A stretch of DNA of 64,000 nucleotides from Lepiota brunneoincarnata (taxonomy: Eukaryota > Basidiomycota > Agaricomycetes > Agaricales > Agaricaceae): assembly GCA_023014365.1 (NCBI GenBank), contig JAEBUN010000008.1, forward strand, positions 1 to 64,000, in the 5' to 3' direction. Position 1 is the first letter of the stretch, and each line of letters begins with the position of its first letter. The position numbers were made by a program, and so were the translations under genes. The notes under the pieces are model-generated. The model ran no database searches and was not told where the DNA came from. It saw only the letters and a list, made by a program, of their open reading frames with translations. Shown in pieces: positions 50,979 to 63,045 of this stretch.

Positions 50979-52845
50979 TGTTGTGCTGCAAAATCATTTC
51001 ATTTGTGAAATCACTAGCTAATAAAGTAACTAGCTCTCCGTTACTGAATAATATCAGTATATGGCCATGGTCAGACACTGGGTGCGAGGGATTTAGAATA
51101 CTATCTAAAATATGTGAAGGTGGACATCTCAGAAACAGAACCAGAACACCCAGACAAGTAAAAAGTAATGTTAACTAACTTATTGGTGACAAGGCTATGA
51201 AAGAATGACTCTGATATGAATGTACCCGAGCATTGTATCCAATACCGTGTTAACTAAGATATTAGTTAAGATACTCATGACTGCACAAAAGACCCATTTC
51301 TTTGCCTCTGCCCTAGAAAGTGGACAAGTCACAACACCTATGTCATCCAGATAGTACCTAGTCATAATAACAGGTCTGGGAGTGAATCTTGACAAAAGAA
51401 TGTAGGGATTAGCTAATGTCCTGACAAGAATGTCCCCTTGGAATGATTCTGATGATATTGGAACCTAAGGGATTGAATGGGGGTATCCCAGAGGGTACTC
51501 AGGGAAGGATGCCCCCTCATAGAAACAAAAAGAGATCAGAAATGATGAACTAGAAAATGAAGATTGATAAGAATAGAATAAGCTAATTAATTCTAGTGTT
51601 GGTCTACTACCTGAAGACTATGGAAGTGGACTTTAGAATATTAGGGTTGAGAAACTCAGGTGTGGAGAGTCTGAGAATAAAAACCAATAGATAAATGTTA
51701 GCGAGGAAACTTGCTAACCCAGCTGGCTGTGATATAAATAGCCAGGCACCTAGGGAGCAAGTCCCTGAGAGCAAATTGATGTTGCTGATATCAGAACTCC
51801 TAGAATGATGCTCCTAAATGATGAGGAGACAATAAAATGATGAAGCTGAAGGCTTGTTTCAGGTATACCCATAAGTTAATTGTATATTATTATAAAAACT
51901 TGTCTGTAAATTACATGGGAGGCAAGAAACCACTTGCCTATTTCCCCCCCTGATTGTATGGTCAATTAGGATAGGAATATAAAGCAATTTTACGTGATTT
52001 TCTTCAGTCATAGACCACCAGAGACTTAAAGAGTTATACTCTTTAAAAACCAGACCCTTTGAAACGATTGAGATATTGACAGACCCTTCTGCTTGACTTG
52101 AGAACTGAATACAAGTTGCTATGCCTCTTCTGTTCTTAAGTAGAGAGTTCACTAACTTCTGTTTCTTTGGGTTCCTCTTAGAGGCCTTGCCTCAGAAGTA
52201 TACCATTGAATTGTAGAGCTGTTTAATTGAGAAGTGAACATAGTATGCTAGGGCCTGTTGAAAATGCTGTCCACTAGGTCTATCTAGTTTAAAGATACTT
52301 ACTGCAGGAGCTTGCTAGAAGCCTGTCTCGCTGAGTAGTATAAAAGTTTTATTGCCTTGTTCAGAAGCTGTAGTGTGCTAGGGCCCATTAGATAATGCCA
52401 TCCACTAGGCCTACTAGCTTAAAGACACTTACTGCAGGAGCTTGTCAAAAGCCTGTCTCACTGGGTAGTGTAAATTTACAGTATTGTCAAGAGAAAAGGA
52501 TGTAGTACGCTAGGGCCTGTTAGAACACATTGTCTGCTAGGTCTATGGAGGTTCACTGATTGTGAAAGCTTGCATTTTGCCTGACTTATCGAATTGTGAA
52601 GATATTAGTTAACATATTATCTAGTAATGACTGTCAAAGTTCCCATTGTATTCAGATAGAACAACTGTCTGTCTAGTTGGAGACTAAGAGAATAACTTAC
52701 CAAGACCCTAAAAACACTAGAATTGAATATATTTCTGGAGATCTGTGACAACCCCTCCCCCACAAACTTATAAAGTTGGAATTACATAGCAAACCTGTTA
52801 ACAAACTTCATTTTCGATCTCATAAAGTAATCCACTTTTCAATGT
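50979..52845. mobile_element. Element Y inserted in the old LTR
   Basis: An AT-rich 1.87 kb insert starting TGTTGTGCTGCAAAATC and ending CCACTTTTCA. Its first about 930 bp recur inverted at 55911-56839, so that part is probably an LTR. The remaining about 930 bp has no coding frame but has a 130-bp tandem repeat. The junction duplication is not clear. Class unknown; a non-autonomous LTR element is my best guess. Confidence 0.5.
52241..52545. repeat. 130-bp tandem repeat in element Y
   Basis: Units start TAGTATGCTAGGGCC (52241), TAGTGTGCTAGGGCC (52371) and TAGTACGCTAGGGCC (52503, partial). Each continues with a CCACTAGG or TGCTAGG block; units 1 and 2 share ACTTACTGCAGGAGCTTG and GCCTGTCTC. 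Confidence 0.85.
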
Positions 52846-53162
52846 GTGTTCCACACAACAACCCTCTGCCCTCTGACTCAGCCCCAACTTGCTCTGACTG
52901 CAACCCACTGCCCTGATCACACGACCACCTCCACACATGCCATGGTCACCTGACCCTTGGTGTTTCTAGTTCCCAGTCTCCATTTCCTGTCCATAGTCAA
53001 GATACGTTATCAGTCTCCATACCTGTACCAGTTTCCATTCCATTTGTAATCTGTTTGTAGTCCATTTGTAACTATATCGGTCCCCGCTTTGCTCTGCACA
53101 TAGTCAGTACAAGTCATAGTTTGTAAGGCCAGTAGTATATATACCATAGGTACTTGGCTTGT

Positions 53163-53822
53163 TGTCATATCCATGCCAACTCAGAGTCTAATCACTTAAA
53201 CTTCGGCTTCTCGATTCCACGTGTGCTCCACACAACAACCCTCTGCCCTCCGACTCGGCCCCGACTTGCTCCGACCGCAACCCACTGCCCCGATCACGCG
53301 ACCACCTCCACACGTGCCGTGGTCACCTGACCCTCGGTGTCTCTAGTTCCAGTCTCCATTTCCCGTCCGTAGTCACGATACGTTATCGGTCTCCATACCT
53401 GTACCAGTTTCCATTCCATTCGTAATCTGTTCGTAATCCGTTGTAACTATATCGGCCTCCGCTTCGCTCCGCACGTAATCAGTACGAGTCATAGTTCGTA
53501 AGGCCAGTAGTATATATACTGTAGGTACTTGGCTTGTACTCCTCAGTCTGATAATCGATTCGAGCAGCGGACCAGCTCCCTGTTCTCTATCCTCTCCTCT
53601 CTTCTGCCTCACTCCGCTTCGGCCCCGACTTCCTGAAATACGGACTAGGACAGTAGGAGGGCACAGCACATACGCTGAGGCCGCAAGTCCAACCCCCCGC
53701 CCGACGTACTCCGCCTCGGTCCCGAAGTCTACATACTGACTTCACCCTGTCCCCCGGTTACCTTATATCAAGGTTACCACCCTGACCCTCCGCCTCGGTC
53801 CCGACCCACACCGGCTCTAACA
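53163..53822 (-). repeat. Young solo LTR of the chromovirus family, nested in its older relative
   Basis: 660 bp, TGTCATATCC...GGCTCTAACA, flanked by a perfect CTTGT duplication (53158-53162, 53823-53827). Rich in CpG, unlike the LTR around it. In the element orientation it has a TATATATAC TATA candidate. Confidence 0.92.
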
Positions 53823-54120
53823 CTTGTACTCTTCAGTCTGATAATCAAATTGAGCAGCAGACTAGCTCCCTGTCTCCCTATCCTCCTCTCTCTATCTTGC
53901 CTTGCTCCACTTCAGCCCTGACTTCCTGAAATACAGACTAGGACAGCAGGAGGGCACAGCACATATGCTGAGGCCGCAAGTCCAACTCCCCACCCAAAGT
54001 ACTCTGCCTCAGTCCTGAAGTCTACGTACTGACTTCACCCTGTCCCCCAGTTACCTTATACCAAGGATACCACCCCGACCCTCCACTTTGGTCTTGATCT
54101 GCACTGGCTCTAACAAGTTG

Positions 54121-54773
54121 CCCAGATCTGCAATAAGCACAGATCCCCATATAACTGTCTGGGCTTACTGTCTTGCAGGAGCTGCTACTGGGATGGAAGT
54201 CGTAGCATGAGAGCTGCCCTGGAGTTTGGGTAATCCCTACTAATGTCCTGCACCCAGCTGAGCTTTACTCACTTGGAATGCAGGAGGGGGGTGGCTTGTC
54301 CTCTCAGTCAGCTTGTTCTCACCTTGATGTCCCCTCTTACCATCCCCCATCCTCTCAGTCCCTTGCAGGCATGCCCTCATTTTCAAGCAGGAGACTCTCT
54401 ACTCATGAGGGGGTATTTGGGAGAAGCACACTCACTACAGGTTTTGTGAGAGCTTGGTGAGGAGCATGGTTGTCCCACTGCAAACCCACCCAGGATGTGC
54501 CCAGGGGGACTCTTAACCTGTTTTGACCAGCCAGGGATCCACTGACCCCAGCAGAGACCACCCAGAACCACCAGCTCATCAGGTGGCCAGCATATCCAGC
54601 CATTAAGCACCTTTGCCAAGGGTGCACCCAACTCCCCAACAATGCCAAACAGCCCCAGGACACTTCAGAAGGGTGAAGAGGGTAGGAATAGTGTACATAG
54701 ATGGCTGCCTGTAGATTAAGAGTAAAAAATAATGTAAAGTGGAGATGATGGTGGTAAGAGGGAAAGAAGCATC
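54121..54773. other. Unassigned DNA, right part
   Basis: Continuation of 48936-49429 and 50841-50918. Contains only short uncorroborated frames (for example 54243-54449). No repeat of it was seen in the window. Confidence 0.45.
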
Positions 54774-55543
54774 ACAACCCTCATACCTCTCTGGAGGTAC
54801 TTGGCTCCAGGAAATCGGTCTTTGGATGTCTGTCACTGGCACAGCATGGGCAATCTGTACTATACTCAGCTATACCCCTATAGGGGAATCCCATGCTAGA
54901 TTTCATCCCCAGGAGGATCACTCCTGTCCTTGTGGGCTGCAGCTTGAAACCCATACTCACATCCTTACCTCCTGTTTGGAGTATATGCAGTGTGGCGGCT
55001 TACCCTGCAACCTCAACGCCCTTCTGGGCTTTCTGGAATATAATCCATCTGTGTTATCATTCCAATCCCGCCTCCTAGAGGGAGTGGGATGACTGGGGAG
55101 GGCCTTTGGGTTATTCCCCCCTCATGGGCTTTGGCCTCAAGGAGCTGATGGTTATTTGCCCCCTACCCTCAGGTAGGGTGTAGCAATTTATGGAGAAATG
55201 ACTCCTAACACCTGGTAAGGGTGGGGACCCAAAGCTCTTAGAGCTGCTGCCTGCAGGGTGTAGGAATTTACAGGGAATTGACCCCTAACCCCCTTTGGAG
55301 GGGACCTCTAGGCCCTATCCACCCCTTATCTGCTGTGCCCCAGTTTCTGTCAGGGTAGTGGGCTCTTCACCCATGTGCACTTCTTTATGGAGTGTAGCCT
55401 TTCAAGTCAGCAGGACTCTCTTCCCTACCTTTATTGGTAGTTATACCATGTATTAGTTGCCTTGTATGTAGCTAGTACATGTGGACTGTGTTCGAGCACT
55501 GCATTATAAATTGTTGATTTCAAAAAAACAAAAAAAAAAAAGA
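54774..55543 (+). mobile_element. LINE-B 3' fragment
   Basis: Encodes the last about 100 residues (SYLSGGTWLQEIG ... CPCGLQLETHTHILTSCLEY), stop at 55090-55092, 3' UTR with stem-loop modules, tail CAAAAAAACAAAA at 55522-55542. Confidence 0.8.
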
Positions 55544-55910
55544 GGAAGGCTATCTGCTGCTCTCACTGTGGTGGTCCACATTCCCCAACTAACCATTGGG
55601 CATTTGCTGCATGTTGCAAGGGCCAGCCCAACCACAGGCCACCCATTGCCCCTACCCCCACTGACTGCCCCTGCCCTCACACCCCTGTGTGTATGAACTG
55701 CAGTGGTGCTCATGCTGCTTCGGCTTTGGCTTGCCTGTTCTGGGCTCACTGCTTTGATAGAGAGTGGATTGAGCACTGGTACAATGCTCCAGTAAGGGTT
55801 CATTCCCCACTGCATCAACCTTGCTTACCCTAATGAATAGGGACCATCAGAAACCTAGGAGATTGAGATGGGCATGTCATATCTGGTTGCAGAATGTATT
55901 CTGTAGTTAC
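55544..55910 (+). mobile_element. LINE-A ORF1 end and ORF2 start (first of two copies)
   Basis: Starts in the ORF1 zinc-knuckle region (CCSHCGG), includes CMNCSGAHA and reaches AATGAATAGGGACCATCAG, the ORF1/ORF2 boundary, ending at TAGTTAC. Almost the same LINE stretch reappears at 56841-57173 after element Y. Confidence 0.7.
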
Positions 55911-56839
55911 AGATGAGTTTTATAACAAAAATACAATTAACTTATGGGTATACCAGAAAACAAGCCTTCAGCATCATCATTTTATTGTCTCCTCATCATT
56001 TAGGAGCATCATTCTATGAGTTCCAATATCAGTGACATCAATTTGCTCTCAGGAACTTGCTCCCTAGGTGCCTGGCTATTTATATCACAGCCAGTCAGGT
56101 TAGCAAGTTTCCTTGCTAACATTTATCTATAGGTTTTAGTTTATTCTTGGACTCTCCACACCTGAGTTCTCAACCCTAATGTTCTAAAAGTTCACTTTCA
56201 TAGCCTTCAGACAGTAGACTAATACTAGAATTAATTAGCTTATTCCATTCTTATCAATCTTCATTTTATAGTTCATCATTTCTGATCTCTTTTTGTTTCT
56301 ATGAGGGAGCATCCTTCCCTGAGTACCCTCTTGGATACCCCCATCCAATCCCTTAGGTTTCAATACCATCAGAACCATTCCAAGGGAACATTCTTGCCAG
56401 GGCATTAGCTAATCCCTACATTCTTTTGTCAAGATTCACTCCTGGACCTGTTATTATGGCTAGGTACCATCTGAATGACATAGGTGTTACAACTCATCTA
56501 CTTTCTAGGGCAAAGACAGAGCAATGGGTCTTTTGTACAGTCACAAGGATCTTAACTAATATTTTAGTTAACACAGTATTGGATACAACACTCAGATACA
56601 TTCATACCAGAGTCATTCTTCCATAGCCTTATCACTAATAAATTAGTCAGCATTGCTTTTACTTGTCTGGGTATTCTGATTCAGTTTCTGAGATGTCTGC
56701 CTTCACATATTTAGATAGTATTCCAAGCTCTTGTACCCAGTGTCTGACAATGGCTATATATTGATATTATTTGGTATCAGAGAGTTAGTTACTTTGTTAA
56801 CTAGTGATTTCATAAATGAAATGATTTTGTGGTGCAACA
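55911..56839. repeat. Element Y terminal repeat, inverted relative to 50979
   Basis: Reverse complement of 50979-51900 at roughly 85-90% identity by eye. Right end GTGCAACA matches the inverted start TGTTGYRC. The left boundary is uncertain by about 10 bp because of shared TTACA. Probably a solo LTR. Confidence 0.6.
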
Positions 56840-58545
56840 CTGCATTCCCCAACTAACCATCAGGCATTTGCTGCATGCTGCAAGGGCCAGCCCAATTACT
56901 GGCCACCCATTGCCCCCACCCCCACTGACTGTCCCTGCCCTCATGCCCCTGTGTGCATGAATTGCAGTAGCACTCATGTTGCTTTGGCTTCAGCCTGCCC
57001 ATTCTGGGCTCACCACTTCAATAGGGAGTGGATTGAGCACTGGTATGATGCTCTGGTAAGGGTTTGTTCCCCACCACATCAAACCCGCTTACCCCAATGA
57101 ATAGGGACCATCAGGAACCTAGGAGATTGCAGAGAATGTGTCATATATGGTCACAGAATGTTTTTCATAGTTACATTCTTGTGGATACTTTGCTAGAACA
57201 ATTCAAGGATAAGGTTGATGTGTTCCTACTACAGGAGCTGCCTTGGCACTCCATCCATCACATTCTGTCCTCTTCTGACCCTGATAGGAATGAGGTTGTT
57301 GGGGTGCCCAAGCATCCAGAGTGGCTATGCTTGTTCTGCCCTCCTTCTTCCCTGGATCAGCCTCCTCAGGTTATGGTGTATGTACATAACCAGATGATGC
57401 AGCTCTGGCCCTCTCTTTGATGTAACATTGTCAATCACTGTGATGTTATGGCCATCTCCATGTTTTTGCATGGGAAGGCTGTGTACTTTCTCAACATCTA
57501 TTTGGACAACAGGCAGTCAGGCATCCACTATCTTGCAGATACTGTTGACTCTCTTCCACAGTGCATCCTCATGTCAGGGGACTTCAACTGCCACATGCCA
57601 CAGTGGGACCCTTGGGCTCCCCACAATCCTGCTGCTGCTGCCCCCCTGCTGGAAACAGCAGAGTCATTGGGCCTGGACCTCTCTCTCCCTGGGAACCCAG
57701 GCCCCACCCACTTCCCCTTTGAGGAGGGGCTTGCTTCTACTGTAATTGACCTCATGTCTGTAAGGGTGACTGCAGGCCATCTCCCACTTCTCATAAGGTG
57801 TCCTGATCTGCAGGGTCAGTCTGATCACTGCCCCCTTTGGATCAGTATCCCCCTGGAAGCCTTTAAGGAGACTGTGCCCAGGCACTCACTGAAGTTGGAA
57901 TTGGATGAGGAGGCCAAGTTCCTTGCTAAGGTCTCAATGGGGCTTATGGGTCTGGACTTCCTGGACTTTGGCTCATCTGACAGGATCAATGAGGTGGCCC
58001 TGGCCATCTCAGTGGTCTTCTCCACAGCATGGCTTGCCCACTCCAAGGAGATCTGCATTATCTCACAGTCCAAGCTGTGATGGGATAATGAGTGCTCACA
58101 CACTTACAGGGCATATTCTTGGTCTCAGGACTGGGAGGATGCTCACACATTCAAGTGGACCTGGAAGGCTGCTAAGTGCAAGTTCTTTGATGATTGCATT
58201 GAGAAGATTGCTTCTACCAACAAGCACCCCTGGAACCTGATGGATTGGGTCAGGACACACAAGTTGCCTCCCTGCAAGGTGATCTGTTATTGTGATCATT
58301 CCTGCAATACTCTTGGGGAGCTCTGGGAAGGGCTCCACAGGTCTTACAATGCTGCCAATGACTGTTCAGTCAATGTCAGGGTTCTTGATTAGATCAATTC
58401 ACTCTCTTCATGGGAGTGGCCAGTCTTCTCTGACTTGGAGATGCATGAGGCTTTGTGCACATGCTCTTCTTTGTCTTCACCCAGTCTGGACCACATCACA
58501 TGGATGCACCTCAAGTCCATTCTTGTGAGCCTGATGGTCACTTGT
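56840..58545 (+). mobile_element. LINE-A ORF1 end, ORF2 endonuclease and linker, cut by the chromovirus
   Basis: Longest uninterrupted LINE-A endonuclease region. ORF2 appears to start at 57094 (MNRDHQEPRRLQRM) or just upstream, overlapping or touching the ORF1 end. The RT linker is broken at 58545 by the chromovirus LTR. Confidence 0.82.
57094..58540 (+). pseudogene. LINE-A ORF2 N-terminus: endonuclease and linker
   Basis: APE-type endonuclease blocks: LLQELPWHS (Glu for metal binding), YVHNQMMQLWP, YFLNIYLDNRQSG, GDFNCHMPQWDP and SDHCPLW near 57820. It is in two frames: 57094-57420, then from 57448 after a stop at 57418-57420. A TGA at 58078-58080 and a TAG at 58389-58391 follow. CpG-poor, so an old copy. 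It provides the undisturbed version of the Gypsy target site at 57446-57460. Confidence 0.8.
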
Positions 58546-59200
58546 TGTTAGAGCTGGTGTGGGTCAGGACTGAAGCAGAGGGTTGGGGTGGTATCCTTAA
58601 TACAAGGTAACCAGGGGATAGGGTGAAGTCAGTATGTAGACTTCAGGACCAAGGTGGAGTACTTTGGGCAAGGGGTTGGACTTGTGGCCTTAGCTTATGT
58701 GCTATGCCCTCCTACTGTCCAAGTCTGTATTTCAGGAGGTCAGGGCCAAGCAGAGCAAGGCAGAAGAGAGGAGGATATGGAACAGAGAGCTGGTCTGCTG
58801 CTTGATTTAATTATCAGCCTGAGTACAAGCCAAGTACCTATGGTATATATACTACTGGCCTTACAAACTATGACTCATACTGACTACATGCAGAGCAAAG
58901 TGGAGACCAATATGGTTACAAATGGATTACAAATGGATTACAAATGGAATGGAAACCAGTATGGGTATGGAGACTGATAACATATCCTGACTACAGGCAG
59001 GGAATGGAGAACTGGGAAGTAGAAACACTGAGGGTTAGGTGACCATGGCATGTGCATAGGTGGTCACATGATCAGGGCAGTGGGTTGGGGTTGGAGCAAG
59101 TCAGGGCTGAGTTGGAGGGTAGAGGGTTGTTGTGTGGAGCACACATGGAGTCAAGAAGCCAAAGTTTAATGATTAGGCTTTGAGTTGGCATAGATATGAT
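58546..59200 (+). repeat. 5' LTR of the chromovirus
   Basis: Begins TGTTAGAGCTGG and ends near GATATGAT. The expected CA end is lost, and TGGTGCCTCCCC follows as the likely PBS. GGTATATATACTA near 58843 is a TATA candidate. CpG-depleted relative to 53163-53822. Confidence 0.8.
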
Positions 59201-59319
59201 GGTGCCTCCCCTTTTGGGCCAAGCCTTGAGGCCCAAAGGGGGTCTAGACTGGGGCCCATCAGAAAATTCCATCAGGGTATAAAAACTAGTGAACTGGTTT
59301 AGTTCTGAAAAAACACAAC

Positions 59320-59632
59320 TTGACCTCCTACCCCCATGAGCAGACAACCATCCTGACAACTGACCACCATGGATGCAAGGCACAATTGCTGAGGGAGAAG
59401 GCAGAGCAGGAGGAGCGGATGCAACTGGAGATTGAGAGGCTAGAAGAGGAGGAACAGCAAGAAGAAGAGTGGCAGCTGGCAGCAGAGCACCAAGAGGAAA
59501 AATGGCAATAGCAGATAGAACTGTGTCAGCAACAAGCAGAGGAATAAGCAAGGGAGTGACTGGCAGAAGAAGTCAGAAGGCAACAAGATGAGGCTGCAGA
59601 GGAGGAATGTTGGGCAATTCAGATCTGACTTG
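59320..59632 (+). pseudogene. Gln/Glu-rich coiled-coil frame upstream of gag
   Basis: Reads LLREKAEQEERMQLEIE, LEEEEQQEEEWQLAAE and so on, with three in-frame stops from 59509. It looks like a decayed coiled-coil segment at the start of the chromovirus coding region, either a separate leader protein or a gag N-terminus. Confidence 0.5.
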
Positions 59633-59634
59633 TC

Positions 59635-61480
59635 ATGATGACCACTGTGGCTTCATCTAGCCACCTACCAGAGCAACTGATGAATGTGGACAGTGAACCC
59701 AGCACCAACTATGATTTGGAAAATGTGGTGAGGGATGAAGAAGAGGAGGACTCCAAGAATTCAGAAGGGAAGTGTAAGGGGAACTTCAGGTCACTGCTCA
59801 CAACCTCAAATTCGGAAATCCGATTCCCTGCCTCTCTATGTCCAGAAATCTCATCCCCAGCCCCCTTCAGCCTGGAATTCGGTCCTCCAGCACTCCAGTG
59901 CTTGGAGTTCCTTCCTATGCCCCTCCAATGCAGATGCAAACCCTCACTGGTGCATGCAACCCTGTCCCAAGCCCATTCCTGACCATACCCACTTTAGACA
60001 TCCCTGACACCTCATGGCCATTTATGTAGAGTAGATTACTTAACTTGGACTTATGGCAAGTAGTATAAGTAGTGTAGGTGAGCTTGGAGAAACCTTACTT
60101 GATTCTCTAAGGTTTCCCCTTGCTCAGGTATATACTTGGATAGATGTCCCAGAATGACACTAAGGTTTCCCCCTGCTCAGTCAACATGACACAACAACCA
60201 GGTTGCCCTTACAGAAGAATTGAGTCTATTCTTGGAGGACTGGCAGTTGACAACGCTTGGACAAGCTATACCACTTCTCCCATGCCAACTACCCTTCCTC
60301 TACCTCCTGGCACCTTCTCCAAAATGTCCCAAGAGCAGCAGCAGCAACCACTGACTCAAATGACCATTGAGGAGGCTATAGGCTCACTACTCACAGACAT
60401 GGTGGCTGTACAGGCCCAACAAGCTGAAGCTAAATGGAACATGATGGACATGGTGAATGGCATATGTGACACCCTCCAAAACCTCATGGACTCAGTAGGA
60501 TGCCAGCACCCTAACACCCCCCCCCCCTATCTCAGCCATGCCCCTTAACCAAGGAGAGTACGAAACCTGAGCTGTGATTCACAACCCCCCTCCTCCCACT
60601 CTCCACTCCCATCTACCATCACCTCCACCATGCACCTCTACCAAGGCCAAGGTGGCAACCCCACCCAACTTTGATGGAGAATGTGCTAAGGGTCATGCAT
60701 TTTTGAATGCATGCCAGCTCTACATCAGGTTCTTGGCAGATCAATTCTGTTCTGATGAACAGAAAATACTGTGGACCCTCTCATACATGAAGTCAGGATG
60801 CGTGGTGCAATGGGCCAATGAGCTATTCTGCTTGGAAGCAAGTATCGGTGGATTTCCATTTATGGACTGGTGGGACTTCACTGAACAGTTCAAGAGTCGG
60901 TTTTTTCCCATCAATGCTGAAGCCAATGCCCTGAATACATTGGAGTCCCCTTCGTACCACCAGTGAGAACACACAGTCAAGGACTACCTAGACACCTTCA
61001 AGGTTCTCATCTCTGAGTCTGGGTACCAAGACCCTCAGGTCATTGTGGTCAAATTCCAGTGAGGTCTGCACCCTTCCATCCAGAATGCCATTGCCACTCT
61101 CCCAGCAGGCCACCCTTCTGACTCAGACCCAGAGGCCTGGTACTCAGCAGCATGATGGGTGGACCAAGCCCAGATGGTGAATGGGGCATTCTGCTCTAAT
61201 GCTCACTCCCCACTTCCTTCCACCTCTAGGCCTGCCCCAGGATATGTCAGACTCCCCCCCTTCATGCCGACAGTCTGACCCTCAGCCCCTCCATGCCCCC
61301 TCACCCATTCTAACTCCTCCCCAGGAAATCCAGTCCCTATGGACATTGATGCCTCCAAGCAGAAATTGGGACTTCCCCAACTTTGCTATTGCTGTAAAAG
61401 ACCAGGACACATGAAGGCCAAGTGCCCACTCTGTCACGACATCCGGTACATGGATCTGGAGGAATGAGAGGAGCTAATCC
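59635..61480 (+). pseudogene. gag: Chromovirus gag
   Basis: Acidic and Pro-rich N-terminal part (59635-59982), then QMTIEEAIGSLLTDMVAVQ (60360-60420), and the conserved capsid region (60640-60966): PPNFDGECAKGHAFLNACQLYIRF, ILWTLSYMKSGCVVQWANELF and WWDFTEQFKSRF. A zinc-knuckle remnant CYCCKRPGHMKAKCPLC lies near 61380-61435. Stops at 60964-60966 and 61060-61062 and frameshifts disable it. Confidence 0.8.
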
Positions 61481-61574
61481 AGAGGTGGAATTCTGAGATA
61501 GATACCCTAGCTGCAATGACTAGAATTCCAAGAGGGGAAGAAGCAGAGATGGCATCAGAGGAGGATTTTCAGCA

Positions 61575-62273
61575 GTGCAACAGGTGACTGGTGTGCCCCC
61601 ACTGCATTCAAGTAATAGGTTCTCTGTTTTGTTGGTAGATGAAATAGAACCCATTTCCAACTCCCTACCAACCTCCAAAGACACACCACCACCCCCCAAA
61701 ACTCCAATGCAATGTCCCCATTGGGAACACCACCTTCCAAAGAGACCAGTCATTGCTTACTCTGATTCAGAATCCAAATCCCTCCAGCTGATGGTAGAAC
61801 TTGAGACCACTGACTTGGCTGAATGCAAAACAGTCAAGGCATTGGTAGATTCCAGAGCAACTGGTTCCTTCATTGACCAAGATTTTATTTGTGCTGCTTG
61901 CCTCAGTACTTGCCACTTATCCAACCCCATCCCAGTGTTCAATGTAGATGGAACTCCAAATGAGGCTGGCCAAATCTCCAAAGTGGTAGATGTGGTCTTA
62001 CACTATTGGAACCATGCCAAGTGCACACTGTTGGCAGTAACCAAGCTGGGAAAGCAAGAACTCCTTCTCAGGTTCACATGGCTGAAACAACATAACCTGG
62101 AAATTGACTGGCAGACTGGCAAAGTCAAATTATCTCAATGCCCCTCATGCTGTACTGAATGCCAAGACCACTTGCATGCCAAGCACCATGCACAGAAGCT
62201 TCAAGCTAACTGCATCTGTGCATACTGGCTTGGCCCATTCCCCCACCTTAGCCGAAGAAGAGGAAGAGGATGA
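61575..62273 (+). pseudogene. Chromovirus protease region
   Basis: Contains VKALVDSRATGSFIDQDFI, in which the active-site DSG has become DSR (61846-61854), then a typical protease C-terminal part (LLLRFTWLKQHNLEIDWQTGKV, the usual LG-P-WL block degraded). The frame shifts after 62104 into the RT frame. Confidence 0.75.
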
Positions 62274-63045
62274 GCCAAACCCTCTCACCTCAGAGCCAGA
62301 CAAGCCTTTGGAAGATGAAGATTGTATCTTTGCAGTTGGACTCCTCCCCCCAAAGCCTACACCTGAAGTGATTGCTGCAGGTTCTACTACTTCCCAATGC
62401 CTGGCCAAAGCATTTCTCTGGAACTCCCAAACAAATGACCCCCAAAATTCCGGCTTCCAAGCACATGTCCCCTTGTACCTCCAGGAGTACACTACCATCT
62501 TTGCCAAAGAGTCCTTTGACATGCTCCCAGATCACCAACCCTGGGATCATGCTATAGAGCTTATCCCTGGAGCAGACCCCAAGGGGTGCAAGGTCTACCT
62601 GCTGTCCCCTCTTAAGCAAAAGGAATTGGATGAATTCCTACAGAAAAACTTGTCTTCAGGTCGAATATGCCCATCTAAGTCTCCTATGGCCTCTCCAGTC
62701 TTCTTTATCAAAAAAAAGGATGGTTCACTTCACCTAGTACAGGATTACCAAGCACTCAATGCCCTCACGGTGAAGAACAAGTACCCCCTCCCCCTCATCT
62801 CTGAGCTAGTTGTGCAGCTCTGAGGGGCCAAGTACTTCACCAAGTTGGACATCCAATAGGGCTTTAATAATGTCTGGATTAAGCCCAGAGATGAGTGGAA
62901 GGCAGTGTTTTGCACCAACTGGGGCCTCTTTGAATCCCTTGTCATGTTCTTCAGCCTCACTAATAGTCCAGCTACCTTCCAGACAATGATGAATGATATC
63001 TTTCATGAACTTATCATGGAAGGAATCAAGGTCATCTACATACAT
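62104..63045 (+). pseudogene. Chromovirus RT, N-terminal half
   Basis: Reads PLYLQEYTTIFAKESFDMLP, DHAIELIPGADPKGCKVYLLSP, SPVFFIKKKDGSLHLVQDYQALN, a stop at 62821-62823, then YFTKLDIQ (catalytic Asp present), FCTNWGLFESLVMFFSLTNSPATFQTMMND and VIYI. The YxDD motif that should follow is deleted at about 63045. Confidence 0.82.

Larger units (their letters stand above)
50919..54115 (-). repeat. Old solo LTR of the chromovirus family, split by two later insertions
   Basis: Ends TGTCATATCC...CTCTAACA on the plus strand (TGTTAGAGC at the element 5' side). Perfect 5-bp duplication AGTTG at 50914-50918 and 54116-54120. Remaining pieces 50919-50978, 52846-53162 and 53828-54115 total about 665 bp, equal to the younger copy. 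CpG sites of the younger copy are mostly TpG or CpA here. Confidence 0.85.

Noticed and set aside
52241..52545. Tandem repeat in element Y as a CRISPR array
   Set aside because: The units are 130 bp with no short repeat-spacer pattern, and the context is eukaryotic.
54243..54449. Short frames in the unassigned region as a host gene
   Set aside because: Under 70 codons, overlapping in several frames, with no splice sites, domain or codon bias to support them.
59320..59632. Glu/Gln-rich segment as a host coiled-coil gene
   Set aside because: It sits between the chromovirus LTR and gag with no intervening element ends, and has several stops, so it belongs to the retroelement.
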